Made by a program: the position numbers and the translations under genes. A stretch of DNA of 64,000 bases. It comes from an uncultured Flavobacteriales bacterium (GTDB lineage: Bacteria; Bacteroidota; Bacteroidia; Flavobacteriales_D; Crocinitomicaceae). The first letter of the stretch is position 1. Each line of letters begins with the position of its first letter. The stretch is from positions 1 to 64,000 of the forward strand of contig CAJXCU010000006.1 of NCBI GenBank assembly GCA_913051935.1. Direction: 5' to 3'. Below the pieces are notes generated by a model. It worked only from the letters and a program-made list of their open reading frames with translations. It did not search any database and was not told where the DNA came from. Positions 9,649-18,673 of this stretch are shown one piece after another.

Positions 9649-10724
9649 TCCGTTTCCCCTTTTAACTTCTCTGCATTTTCTGCCATTTTCAATGCATCTA
9701 TCATATCTTGAATATCTCCATTCATGAAAGAGCTCAAGTTGTACATTGTTTTATTGATTCTATGGTCTGTGATTCTTCCCTGTGGATAATTATACGTGCG
9801 AACTTTAGCAGACCTGTCCCCTGATGCAACAAGCGTTTTTCTTTTGGCCGCACGTTCTTCATTGATTCGATCTAATTCTGCTTGATACAATCTTGACCTT
9901 AGTACGGAAACCGCTTTTTCAAGATTCTTATGCTGACTTCGCCCATCTTGACACTCTACCACAAAACCTGTTGGAATATGTGTCAAACGGATCGCAGATT
10001 CCGTTTTATTTACGTGCTGACCTCCTGCTCCAGAGGCTCTGAATGTATCTCTTCTAACATCGGTCATATTTAGCTCAAAATCAACCTCTTCTGCCTCGGG
10101 AAGAACAGCAACCGTGATCGCCGAGGTGTGCACACGACCTTGAGATTCAGTCTCGGGAACCCGCTGAACACGATGCGCACCAGATTCAAATTTCAGCGTC
10201 CCATAAATCCCATCCCCTTCAACGCTCATTGATATTTCTTTGTATCCTTTCACGGTACCTTCAGATGAATTGATGATGTCATGCTTCCATGATTTTTCCT
10301 TAAAGTACATGGTGTACATTCTAAAAATATCTTCGACAAAAATACATGCTTCATCACCACCTGTCCCCGCACGTAATTCAATAATTACATTTTTGTCATC
10401 TTCGGGATCCTTCGGGATAAGCATCACCTTAATTTCTTCCTCCAATGAAGGTATCTTCTGGTCAATTTCGCTAATCTCCATCTTGGCCATTTCCCTCATT
10501 TCTTCATCTGTCTCACTTTCGAGGAGCTCGCGGGCACTCTTCAAATTAGAAAGTAAATTACTATAGGTTTTATAGGTTCGGTCAAGAATCTCTAAATCTC
10601 GATACTCCTTATTGAGCTTTACATAGCGTTTCATATCTGCTATAATATCCGGATCTGTAATCAGATTCCCCACCTCGATAAATCGAAAGTGAATCGCCTC
10701 AAGCTTCGCAAGTAAATCAGACAT
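9645..10724 (-). CDS. prfA: peptide chain release factor 1
   Basis: ELRAGTGGDEACIF, FRASGAGGQHVNKTESAIRLTHIPTG (GGQ), RTYNYPQGRITDHRI. Confidence 0.97.
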   Translation of the reverse strand: MSDLLAKLEAIHFRFIEVGNLITDPDIIADMKRYVKLNKEYRDLEILDRTYKTYSNLLSNLKSARELLESETDEEMREMAKMEISEIDQKIPSLEEEIKVMLIPKDPEDDKNVIIELRAGTGGDEACIFVEDIFRMYTMYFKEKSWKHDIINSSEGTVKGYKEISMSVEGDGIYGTLKFESGAHRVQRVPETESQGRVHTSAITVAVLPEAEEVDFELNMTDVRRDTFRASGAGGQHVNKTESAIRLTHIPTGFVVECQDGRSQHKNLEKAVSVLRSRLYQAELDRINEERAAKRKTLVASGDRSAKVRTYNYPQGRITDHRINKTMYNLSSFMNGDIQDMIDALKMAENAEKLKGETE

Positions 10725-10793
10725 GTAACGAATAATGATTGAACTGCTAAAATAATTATAATATCACGAAAGGACCGAAGCTCGACAAATAAA

Positions 10794-10820
10794 AAAAGCC
10801 ACATCTTTCGGTGTGGCTTT
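10794..10820. terminator. Rho-independent terminator, bidirectional-looking
   Basis: aaaGCCACA-tctttcgg-TGTGGCttt hairpin with flanking A- and T-rich tracts. Confidence 0.8.
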
Positions 10821-10840
10821 ATATTCACTTTAAGATTGTA

Positions 10841-11095
10841 TCAGTCAATTGATCCTTGAACTCGTTTCATAAAGTCATTTAGCGCTGTTTTTCTCTCAGT
10901 GCCATTTTTGATTGCTTGGTGCACCTCAAGGGCTCCTGACATATTTGACAGCAGCTCTCCAATGACGTCTAACTCTTCATCTTTTAGGGAGTCCAAGTCT
11001 ATGAGGTCCTCCAGTGTTTCCATGGTCTCAACGACATAGTCCTCATCATTGTTCTCGATAAAAGAAACGATATGCTTAATTACTGGCAACCGCAT
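10841..11095 (-). CDS. small acidic protein (84 aa), DUF6952-like
   Basis: MRLPVIKHIVSFIENNDEDYVVETMETLEDLIDLDSLKDEELDVIGELLSNMSGALEVH; directly follows the thioredoxin gene with about 20 nt overlap. Confidence 0.75.
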   Translation of the reverse strand: MRLPVIKHIVSFIENNDEDYVVETMETLEDLIDLDSLKDEELDVIGELLSNMSGALEVHQAIKNGTERKTALNDFMKRVQGSID

Positions 11096-11390
11096 GTAAC
11101 ACCTGTTCTATGGTTTCTATTTTATTTCCTTGGGCTTGCTCAACGAGCTTACCGTCCTTAAAACTAGCAAACGTAGGAAGATTACTCACATTGGCTAACT
11201 GTCTCGATTCAGGATATTTTTCAGCATCCACATATACGAATAAAATATCTTCGTGTTCTCGGGCAAATCGCTTAAACTTTGGTTTGGTAATCTTACAATT
11301 CCCACACCAAGTTGCACCGTACTGCACCATCACTTTGTGATGCTCCTCGATTCGTGTTTTTAAATCGTCTGCGTTAGCTTCAACAAACAT
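11076..11390 (-). CDS. thioredoxin family protein with WCGNC active site
   Basis: MFVEANADDLKTRIEEHHKVMVQYGATWCGNCKITKPKF; start moved to the internal ATG at 11390 because the longer ORF overlaps the peroxiredoxin. Confidence 0.88.
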   Translation of the reverse strand: MFVEANADDLKTRIEEHHKVMVQYGATWCGNCKITKPKFKRFAREHEDILFVYVDAEKYPESRQLANVSNLPTFASFKDGKLVEQAQGNKIETIEQVLHAVASN

Positions 11391-11391
11391 A

Positions 11392-12012
11392 TTAGTGTTT
11401 TTTAAGGTAGTCCGAAACACCATCTCTTGAAGCATCCATTGCATCTTTACCTTCCTCCCAATTTGCTGGACAAACTTCACCATGCTTTTGGTTGTGCGCA
11501 TACGCATCAATCAAACGAAGAACTTCCTGTACGTTTCGTCCTACTGGGAAAAAATTAACTGCTTCATGAAATACAAAACCTTCCTCGTCTAGAAGATAAG
11601 TAGCCCTAAAAGTTACATTGTCTCCATCACCTGGCTCTTCGTCGAATAAATTAAAATCTAAAATATCGAGCTCCATTGCCAGTACTCTTGTTGAGTCTGC
11701 AATTAATGGAAATTGAACGCCTTCAATTCCTCCATCATCCTTTGAAGTACTCAACCATGCAAAATGTACTTCTGCTGTATCGCACGAAGCACCAATTAAG
11801 ATGGTGTTCCTTTTTTCAAATTCTTTTGCAGCCTCCTGAAATGCATGAATCTCTGTGGGACATACAAAAGTGAAATCTTTTGGATACCAAAAAAGACAAA
11901 CTTTCTTTTTGTTATCGACTGCTTGCTTTAATACATTGATTTGAAATGCATCTCCCATCTCATCAATTGCCTTCACGGACATATCAGGAAACGTTTTACC
12001 AACTAGGGCCAT
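11392..12012 (-). CDS. peroxiredoxin (AhpC/TSA family, 2-Cys)
   Basis: FWYPKDFTFVCPTEIHAFQEA peroxidatic Cys; EVCPANWEEGKDAM resolving Cys. Confidence 0.94.
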   Translation of the reverse strand: MALVGKTFPDMSVKAIDEMGDAFQINVLKQAVDNKKKVCLFWYPKDFTFVCPTEIHAFQEAAKEFEKRNTILIGASCDTAEVHFAWLSTSKDDGGIEGVQFPLIADSTRVLAMELDILDFNLFDEEPGDGDNVTFRATYLLDEEGFVFHEAVNFFPVGRNVQEVLRLIDAYAHNQKHGEVCPANWEEGKDAMDASRDGVSDYLKKH

Positions 12013-12053
12013 AATTTTTGTTTTAGGTTGTTAATTATCATGAACATCGAGTA

Positions 12054-12086
12054 CAAAAATAATACATATAGCTCTTTGAGATACAA
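12054..12086 (-). promoter_or_regulatory. predicted Bacteroidota-type promoter of the peroxiredoxin operon
   Basis: Minus strand TTG-N22-TATTTTTG (consensus TTG-N~19-TAnnTTTG) about 40 nt upstream of the ATG. Confidence 0.5.
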
Positions 12087-12169
12087 AGTGCCATGATTAT
12101 TTCCTACTCTGCATCACCAACAAATTTTGAAATAATTTTGTTTTATTGAATCAGTAAAATATTACGAGC

Positions 12170-13525
12170 TTACTTCTTAGATGCCTTTTTTACAAAGTCA
12201 TCGTAAGACAGCTTTTTTTCTTTCATTGGTACATTTGCTTGGAAAAAGTCTGAAAGTTTTTTCTCAGTAATGCGGTCATAGATCCCATTTACTTGCTCTT
12301 TATCTTTGAGAAGACGCATAGCAGTTTCTGTGAGCTCTTTGTCCTCTGGAGCCGGCATTCCGTATTGAGCGTAATTGGAAACAAGTAATGATTTTGTAAA
12401 GTCCATCACCTCATCATTTGAAATTTGGATGTCATTTTCTTTGAAGATTTTTCCTTGTATCAATTGCCATTTCATTGATTTTAGGTAGCCATCAAACTCC
12501 TTATTCAAAGTCTCATCATCAATTGGTTTTTCATTTGAAAGCTTGATCCATCTCTTTAAAAAGGCCTCAGGTAAAACCATTTTAGTTTTATTCATCAAAA
12601 AATCATAAACCGTTTGGGTAAACAATCGATCAGAATCTGTCTTGAACATGTTTTCTAAATCAGCCACAACCTTTGCCTTCATTTCTTCTTCAGTGCGCAC
12701 ATTTTGATTTGGAAATAGTTTATCGTACAAATCGGTATTTAATTCAGCAAGTTCCATCCTTTTAATGTCATTGACAGTAAATTTGAATTTTTTGGATACA
12801 TCAGCCAAGGCGGACTCCTCTACCCCGAGCATGGATGCCAAATCTTTTTCATCCTTTGCTACTGATTTCGGGTCCAGCACGAGAGAATCATCAACTTTCA
12901 TTCCCTTAATGGATTTAATTGCTTTCTTGTCCTTGAGAAACTCCATTGAGATGGTTGAATTATTTTCAATTCCGTTTTCTTTGGGTTCGCCTGAAGAGTC
13001 AAGCTCTCTAAAAAGCCCCATAACCATATCTTTATCTCCAACCTCAGTTGTTGATTCCATTTTTCCATAACGCCTTCTGAGGTCCTCGATTTGATTCGCA
13101 ATGAGTTTATCGTCTACTTTGACCGCAAAATACTCGATACTTTTTCTTGAAGAAATCGGAATATCAAATTTTGGAGAAAAGCCAATTTCATAAGAAAATT
13201 CAAAATCTCCCGGGTTTTCCATATCGCCTTTAAACGTCTCATCTTTGGTTGGAATAGGATTTCCAAGGATTTCTAACTTTTCTTCGGTGATATATTTATA
13301 CAGGCTATCGTTGGCTATTTTATTGAGTTCCTCAGCCAAAACAGATTTACCATACTGCTTTTGAATCATACCAAAAGGTACTTTACCAGGCCTAAAACCT
13401 GCAACTTTTGCAGATTTACGATACTTTTCAAGAGAGGCCTTTACTTTGTTCTGGTAGTCCTCGGACTTAATTTCAACCTTTAAAATCGCATTCAATTTAT
13501 CAACGCTCTGTTGTAATACCTTCAT
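12170..13525 (-). CDS. tig: trigger factor
   Basis: MKVLQQSVDKLNAILKVEIKSEDYQNKVKASLEKYRKSAKVAGFRPGKVPFGMIQKQYG; ORF trimmed from 13609 to exclude tRNA-side sequence. Confidence 0.93.
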   Translation of the reverse strand: MKVLQQSVDKLNAILKVEIKSEDYQNKVKASLEKYRKSAKVAGFRPGKVPFGMIQKQYGKSVLAEELNKIANDSLYKYITEEKLEILGNPIPTKDETFKGDMENPGDFEFSYEIGFSPKFDIPISSRKSIEYFAVKVDDKLIANQIEDLRRRYGKMESTTEVGDKDMVMGLFRELDSSGEPKENGIENNSTISMEFLKDKKAIKSIKGMKVDDSLVLDPKSVAKDEKDLASMLGVEESALADVSKKFKFTVNDIKRMELAELNTDLYDKLFPNQNVRTEEEMKAKVVADLENMFKTDSDRLFTQTVYDFLMNKTKMVLPEAFLKRWIKLSNEKPIDDETLNKEFDGYLKSMKWQLIQGKIFKENDIQISNDEVMDFTKSLLVSNYAQYGMPAPEDKELTETAMRLLKDKEQVNGIYDRITEKKLSDFFQANVPMKEKKLSYDDFVKKASKK

Positions 13526-13544
13526 TTTTCTACTTTTTAAAAAT

Positions 13545-13576
13545 AAAAAAGGTCTCGTTATATGAAACGAGACCTT
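13545..13576 (-). terminator. terminator between tRNA-Leu and tig
   Basis: GGTCTCGTT-atatga-AACGAGACC hairpin followed on the minus strand by a T-rich tract. Confidence 0.8.
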
Positions 13577-13579
13577 AAA

Positions 13580-13664
13580 TGGTGCGGATGGAGGGAGTCG
13601 AACCCACACACCTCACGGCACTAGATCCTAAGTCTAGCGTGTCTACCAATTTCACCACATCCGC
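13580..13664 (-). tRNA. tRNA-Leu (anticodon TAG), CCA encoded
   Basis: Minus strand GCGGATGTGGTGAAATTGGTAGACACGCTAGACTTAGGATCTAGTGCCGTGAGGTGTGTGGGTTCGACTCCCTCCATCCGCACCA: 7-bp acceptor, class II variable arm, CTAGA/TCTAG anticodon stem with TAG anticodon. Confidence 0.95.
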
Positions 13665-13727
13665 ATATTCTAACTTTTCAACCGAGATTTTACTGGGTCG
13701 CGCTCCAAACTTTTTCAAAGCGGGTTG

Positions 13728-13735
13728 CAAAGATA
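13728..13735 (-). promoter_or_regulatory. predicted -7 element for tRNA-Leu
   Basis: Minus strand TATCTTTG (TAnnTTTG consensus) about 65 nt upstream of the tRNA; no clear -33 TTG. Confidence 0.4.
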
Positions 13736-13759
13736 ATTTTTTTTAATAAATATGGAAAA

Positions 13760-14527
13760 TTAGTTTCTTGAATTTTGAATGTTTGCCCTGATTTCTTTCA
13801 TAAATTCAGAGGCATAAACGAAATTTTTAATTTCCGGGTTGTCTGCAGTTATAATGGATCTGCGATCTCCTTGCCACCAGCATTTTCCTTGATATATAAA
13901 TAAAACATTTTCGCCTATCTCAATTACTGAATTCATATCATGTGTGATGACGATAGTCGTCATATTAAATTCATCCGTTATATCCTGGATCAAACCATCT
14001 ATGACAATAGCTGTTTTTGGATCTAAACCAGAATTCGGTTCGTCGCAAAACAAATATTTTGGATTCATTGAGATTGCCCTTGCGATCCCAATTCTTTTTT
14101 GCATTCCCCCGCTGCATTCAGAGGGTAAAAGTTTATTTTTACCAACAAGATTGACACGCTCCAAACAAAAGTCTACCCTTTTTTGAATCTCTTTAGCGGT
14201 CATTTTTGTAAACATCGTTAGGGGAAAACCAATGTTCTCCTCAACATTCATTGAATCAAAAAGAGCAGAACCCTGAAAAAGCATGCCTATTTCTTGTCGT
14301 AATTTACTTTTTTCTGAGCTGCGCATCTTCGTAAAATCGGCATCTCCGTACAAAATTTCACCTGAATCCACCGAATGTAATCCAACCATACATTTGGCAA
14401 GAACGGATTTACCCTGACCAGATTGACCTATAATTAAATTGACCTTACCCTTTTCAAATACGGTATTAATATCAAATAGTATTTGATCTTGTCCAAATGA
14501 TTTATTTACACCTTTAATTTCAATCAT
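13760..14527 (-). CDS. ABC transporter ATP-binding protein (MlaF-like)
   Basis: Walker A GQSGQGKSVLAK, signature ECSGGMQKRIGIARAI, Walker B YLFCDEPNSGLDP. Confidence 0.93.
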   Translation of the reverse strand: MIEIKGVNKSFGQDQILFDINTVFEKGKVNLIIGQSGQGKSVLAKCMVGLHSVDSGEILYGDADFTKMRSSEKSKLRQEIGMLFQGSALFDSMNVEENIGFPLTMFTKMTAKEIQKRVDFCLERVNLVGKNKLLPSECSGGMQKRIGIARAISMNPKYLFCDEPNSGLDPKTAIVIDGLIQDITDEFNMTTIVITHDMNSVIEIGENVLFIYQGKCWWQGDRRSIITADNPEIKNFVYASEFMKEIRANIQNSRN

Positions 14528-15267
14528 TACAGAAGTAATAAATAAGTCAGTAAGAAATTCATGATTAAAATCGCTACTGTGCTGCTCACTACAGCTTGGG
14601 TTGATGCTTTACCAACATCCAATGATCCTCCCTTGACATAATAACCGTAATAAGATGATATGGAAACGATTAAAAAGCCAAAAAATACGGTTTTGATCAA
14701 GGCGTAAGTAATGTGAAAAGGGTTAAAAAACGAACGAATACCCAAGACGTATGTTTCAGTGGTTGTTAAGTCCGAAAAAATAAGTGCCAACCATCCTCCG
14801 ATTAGGGATAAGGCCATCGAGAATATTACAAGAATTGGGAAAAATAATACTGCACCTATAATCTTGGGAAGTACTAAAAAGTTTAATGAATTCACACCCA
14901 TAATTTCTAGAGCATCAATCTGCTCCGTAACCCTCATTGTACCTACCTCAGAGGCAATATTAGAGCCTACCTTACCGGCAAGTATTAAGGAGATAATAGT
15001 AGGTGAGAATTCCAAAATTGTACTCGATTGGGTTATATATCCCACAGTATAATCTGGCAACAACGGGGTGGTCATATTCGATGCAGTTTGTAGTGCAATT
15101 ACTCCCCCCATAAAAGAGGACATTAGCGCCACTATCGGAAGAGAATTAATTCCAATAATATGAAGCTCAGATACAATTCTTTTCCATAGAATATTCCATT
15201 TGGAAGGCACCGCAAACAAGGTGCGAAGCATCAAAAAATACCTTCCAATATGAAACAAAAGATTCAT
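14527..15267 (-). CDS. ABC transporter permease (MlaE-like)
   Basis: VALMSSFMGGVIALQTASNM, ILAGKVGSNIASEVGTMRVTEQIDALEIMGVNSLNFLVLPKI typical of MlaE. Confidence 0.93.
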   Translation of the reverse strand: MNLLFHIGRYFLMLRTLFAVPSKWNILWKRIVSELHIIGINSLPIVALMSSFMGGVIALQTASNMTTPLLPDYTVGYITQSSTILEFSPTIISLILAGKVGSNIASEVGTMRVTEQIDALEIMGVNSLNFLVLPKIIGAVLFFPILVIFSMALSLIGGWLALIFSDLTTTETYVLGIRSFFNPFHITYALIKTVFFGFLIVSISSYYGYYVKGGSLDVGKASTQAVVSSTVAILIMNFLLTYLLLL

Positions 15268-15301
15268 GAAACTAAATTAAACATTATTTCCTTCGAATTT
15301 A

Positions 15302-15329
15302 TTGGAAATCCGCGAGATTATTACTTTTG
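15302..15329 (+). promoter_or_regulatory. predicted promoter upstream of SprT-like gene
   Basis: TTG (15302-15304)-N17-TACTTTTG (15322-15329). Confidence 0.5.
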
Positions 15330-15345
15330 AGGTACAACCCCAATA

Positions 15346-15969
15346 ATGAAGACCAATCGAAGTAGTGAAGAATTGAAAGAAAACCTTAGCGAATATATTC
15401 CGCAGGCATTTGTTACCTACGTGCATGACCTTCTTTACTCAACAAAAGTTCTTTTCAAAATTGTTCCACCCCGAAAAACAAAACTCGGTGATTTCAGAAG
15501 GCCAGCAGATAGCAATGGCCGTCCACAGATTACAATAAACAATAATTTAAACCCTTACGCTTTTTTGATTACGACTTTACACGAAATTGCGCATTTACAT
15601 ACCTACCTTAGGTATGGCCCACGAGTGAAACCCCACGGTAAAGAATGGAAATTTGAGTTCCAACAGATTCTGCGACCTTTAATTTCACATCAAAAATTTC
15701 CCGAAACGCTCAAGGTTTGCCTAAAAAATACAATCATAAATACAAAAGCCGCTTCCTGTTCAGATATCGCTTTAAGCCGAGCACTGAGAGAATTTGATCG
15801 GGATAGAAAAGGATGTCACCTAGAAAAAATCGAATTAGGAAAACACTTTACCTTAAACAAAAAATTGTTCAAAAAGGGGAAATTGAGAAGAACCCGGTAT
15901 CTTTGCACTGAAGTGCGCTCCGGAAAGGTGTATTTAATCCATGCATTAGCGGAAGTAAATTATATGTAG
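15346..15969 (+). CDS. SprT-like zinc metalloprotease domain protein
   Basis: LHEIAHLHTYLRYGPRVKPHGKEWKFEF (HExxH plus downstream His). Confidence 0.88.
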   Translation: MKTNRSSEELKENLSEYIPQAFVTYVHDLLYSTKVLFKIVPPRKTKLGDFRRPADSNGRPQITINNNLNPYAFLITTLHEIAHLHTYLRYGPRVKPHGKEWKFEFQQILRPLISHQKFPETLKVCLKNTIINTKAASCSDIALSRALREFDRDRKGCHLEKIELGKHFTLNKKLFKKGKLRRTRYLCTEVRSGKVYLIHALAEVNYM

Positions 15970-15970
15970 A

Positions 15971-17038
15971 ATGACCAGTAAATCTTTGTATTGTTTAATC
16001 ATGGCAGGTGGGGTAGGAAGCCGTTTCTGGCCTCTTTCCACGGATGAAAACCCTAAACAATTCTTAGACTTTCTAGGAACAGGACAAAGTCTACTTCAGA
16101 TGACATTTGCGCGTTTCGTGAATACAATTCCCAAAGAAAATATTTTTATTCTTACCAATGAGGCGTATAGTGAGCAGGTTGTCCATCAATTGAACGTTAA
16201 ACAGAGTCAAGTGATTTGCGAACCGCAGCGGAAAAATACTGCACCCTGCATTGCATTTGCTACTGCGAAAATCCTCGAAAAAGATGAAAATGCGACGCTT
16301 GTTGTAACACCAGCTGATCACCTCATCACCAATGAGCAACAGTTTAATTCGGACCTCGATTTAGCCATCAACACAGCCAAAGAAAAGGACCAGTTGGTCA
16401 CCTTCGGAATAAAACCACATCGACCAGATACGGGATACGGATATATTGAATTCAATGACTCCAACAAAGCACAACGGGTCCAAAAGGTCTTGCAATTTCG
16501 GGAAAAGCCTGATTTGAATAAAGCTGAAGAATTTTTAAATGCGGGTAACTTTTACTGGAATTCAGGAATGTTTGTCTGGCGGGGTTCAGTATTAAAAGAA
16601 AGTTTCGAAAAATATTGTCCTGAAATGTTTGACCTTTTCTTTGCAAATGGGTCAGTCTATAATACATCTGAAGAACAGCCGTTCTGTGAAGCCTCTTTTC
16701 AAGAGTGCTCAAGTATATCCATAGATTACGCGATTATGGAAAAAGAAAAAAATGTTGTTGTTATCCTATCCAAATTTGGCTGGAGCGATTTAGGAACATG
16801 GGGCAGTATTCAGGACATTCGTGAAAAGGATAGTAATGGAAATACCCAAAACCATAACGATATTCATTTTTTTGAAAGTAAAAATTGCTTTGTTTACTCG
16901 AAAGAAAATAAAAAGACCTTGGTTGATGGCTTACATAACTTCATCGTAGTAGATACATCAGAGAAGTTGATGATACTAAAACGAGATAATGAACAACGCC
17001 TGAAAACATATCTCCAAGAATTGGACGCGAAAAAATAA
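15971..17038 (+). CDS. mannose-1-phosphate guanylyltransferase
   Basis: LIMAGGVGSRFWPLSTDENPKQFLDF, VTPADHLI, FREKPDLNKAEEFL, SIDYAIMEK. Confidence 0.93.
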   Translation: MTSKSLYCLIMAGGVGSRFWPLSTDENPKQFLDFLGTGQSLLQMTFARFVNTIPKENIFILTNEAYSEQVVHQLNVKQSQVICEPQRKNTAPCIAFATAKILEKDENATLVVTPADHLITNEQQFNSDLDLAINTAKEKDQLVTFGIKPHRPDTGYGYIEFNDSNKAQRVQKVLQFREKPDLNKAEEFLNAGNFYWNSGMFVWRGSVLKESFEKYCPEMFDLFFANGSVYNTSEEQPFCEASFQECSSISIDYAIMEKEKNVVVILSKFGWSDLGTWGSIQDIREKDSNGNTQNHNDIHFFESKNCFVYSKENKKTLVDGLHNFIVVDTSEKLMILKRDNEQRLKTYLQELDAKK

Positions 17039-17041
17039 AAA

Positions 17042-18043
17042 ATGGTCAAGATTAGAGACATAAAGCTCGGTGATTTTCCACTTCTTTTGGCTCCAATGGA
17101 GGATGTCAGTGACCCTCCATTTCGGACACTTTGCAAAAGAAATGGGGCTGACTTAATGTACACTGAATTTATATCCTCTGAAGGACTTATTCGAGATGCG
17201 CTAAAAAGCAAACAAAAGTTGGATATATACGAAAAAGAAAGGCCAATAGGAATACAGATATTTGGATCAGATATCGAGAGTATGAGATTGGCAACTGAAA
17301 TCACAGCACAATCCAATCCCGACATTATAGATATCAACTACGGATGCCCTGTAAAAAAGGTAGCTTGTAAGGGTGCTGGAGCAGGAATTCTTCAGGACAT
17401 TCCAAAAATGGTAAAAATGACAGCTGAAATCGTAAAGTCAACGAGTCTTCCTGTCACGGTGAAAACACGTTTAGGTTGGGACGAATCCACAAAATATATT
17501 GTTGATGTTGCAGAACGTTTACAGGATGTTGGAATTGAGGCAATTTCTATTCATGGCAGAACACGACGACAAATGTACAAGGGAGAGGCAGATTGGTCAC
17601 TCATTTCTGAAGTTAAAAACAATCCGAGAATGCATATACCCGTTTTTGGAAATGGAGACATTAATTCTCCAGAAAAAGCAGTAGAATATAAATCCAAATA
17701 TGGTGTTGATGGGGTTATGATTGGTAGAGCAAGTATTGGTAATCCTTGGATTTTTAGAGAAATTAAACATTTCGTTCAATATGGTACACATCATGCTCCA
17801 CCTACCTTTTTAGAAAAAGTTGAGGCCGTTATTGAGCATTTAAATACAAGCATCGATTGGAAAGGAGAAAAATTGGCGATTGCAGAAATGAAAAGGCATT
17901 ACGGTAACTACTTTAGAGGAATCGAGCACTTTAGAGAAACAAAAATGAAACTGGTAACGTCAAATGACCTGCAAGAACTGCAAGATATCCTAGGTCAATT
18001 AAAGGCCTCCTCCGAGTCATACATATTTTCAAATTCTTACTAA
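17042..18043 (+). CDS. dusB: tRNA-dihydrouridine synthase (DusB-like)
   Basis: LLAPMEDVSDPPFRTLCKRNGADLMYTEF, DINYGCPVKKVACKGAGAGIL, TVKTRLGWD, IHGRTRRQMYKG. Confidence 0.93.
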   Translation: MVKIRDIKLGDFPLLLAPMEDVSDPPFRTLCKRNGADLMYTEFISSEGLIRDALKSKQKLDIYEKERPIGIQIFGSDIESMRLATEITAQSNPDIIDINYGCPVKKVACKGAGAGILQDIPKMVKMTAEIVKSTSLPVTVKTRLGWDESTKYIVDVAERLQDVGIEAISIHGRTRRQMYKGEADWSLISEVKNNPRMHIPVFGNGDINSPEKAVEYKSKYGVDGVMIGRASIGNPWIFREIKHFVQYGTHHAPPTFLEKVEAVIEHLNTSIDWKGEKLAIAEMKRHYGNYFRGIEHFRETKMKLVTSNDLQELQDILGQLKASSESYIFSNSY

Positions 18044-18073
18044 ACATTTTCCCAGTTATAATGTTAAAAAGCC

Positions 18074-18673
18074 ATGCATACATGGTCTTCAATACCTGGA
18101 TTTTCAGACTACCTTGTTTCCAATCACGGAGAAATCAAATCAGTAGAGCGCATTAAAACATTTAAAAACGGTCGACAAATGAAGTTTGAGTCTAAGATGA
18201 AACAGCTTAGGCGTCACCCTAGTAACGGCTTTTTAATGACCGATTTGATCAATGATAAAGGCGTTAGGAAAACGATATATCCTCACAAAGTAGTCGCTGC
18301 CGTTTTTATAAAAAATGACAAACCAAGAAAAAAAAAGGTAGTGATTCATCTAGACCATAATTTAGAAAATAATCATGTGTCAAATCTAAGATGGTGTTCA
18401 TTCAGTGAATCTATAAAAATTGGCTTTGCAACAGGAAAAAGAGACAATAGTTCTTTGTGGGAAAAACGCAGAGCAAAATATGGTCCAAATGGAGGTAATT
18501 CATCCATAGGTAGGCCAGATCCACTCAATACTGAACAAAAAAAAGAAATCCTAAAGCTTAGAAAAAATAAAAGCTTAAAGGAATTGGCCGAAATATATAA
18601 ATGCAGTATCTCGCACATACACAAAACAATCAAAAGACTGACGTCCGAGCCGCAGCTTAGAGAAACGCTATAG
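18074..18673 (+). CDS. NUMOD4 / HNH-like endonuclease domain protein with C-terminal HTH-like segment
   Basis: N-terminal TWSSIPGFSDYLVSNHGEIKSVER (NUMOD4-like), HNH-like VVIHLDHNLENNHVSNLRWCS, C-terminal KKEILKLRKNKSLKELAEIYKCSISHIHKTIKRL. Confidence 0.82.
   Translation: MHTWSSIPGFSDYLVSNHGEIKSVERIKTFKNGRQMKFESKMKQLRRHPSNGFLMTDLINDKGVRKTIYPHKVVAAVFIKNDKPRKKKVVIHLDHNLENNHVSNLRWCSFSESIKIGFATGKRDNSSLWEKRRAKYGPNGGNSSIGRPDPLNTEQKKEILKLRKNKSLKELAEIYKCSISHIHKTIKRLTSEPQLRETL

Noticed and set aside
11391-11510. N-terminal 40 aa of the 144-aa thioredoxin ORF
   Set aside because: Overlaps the peroxiredoxin C-terminus; internal ATG at 11390 gives a normal thioredoxin
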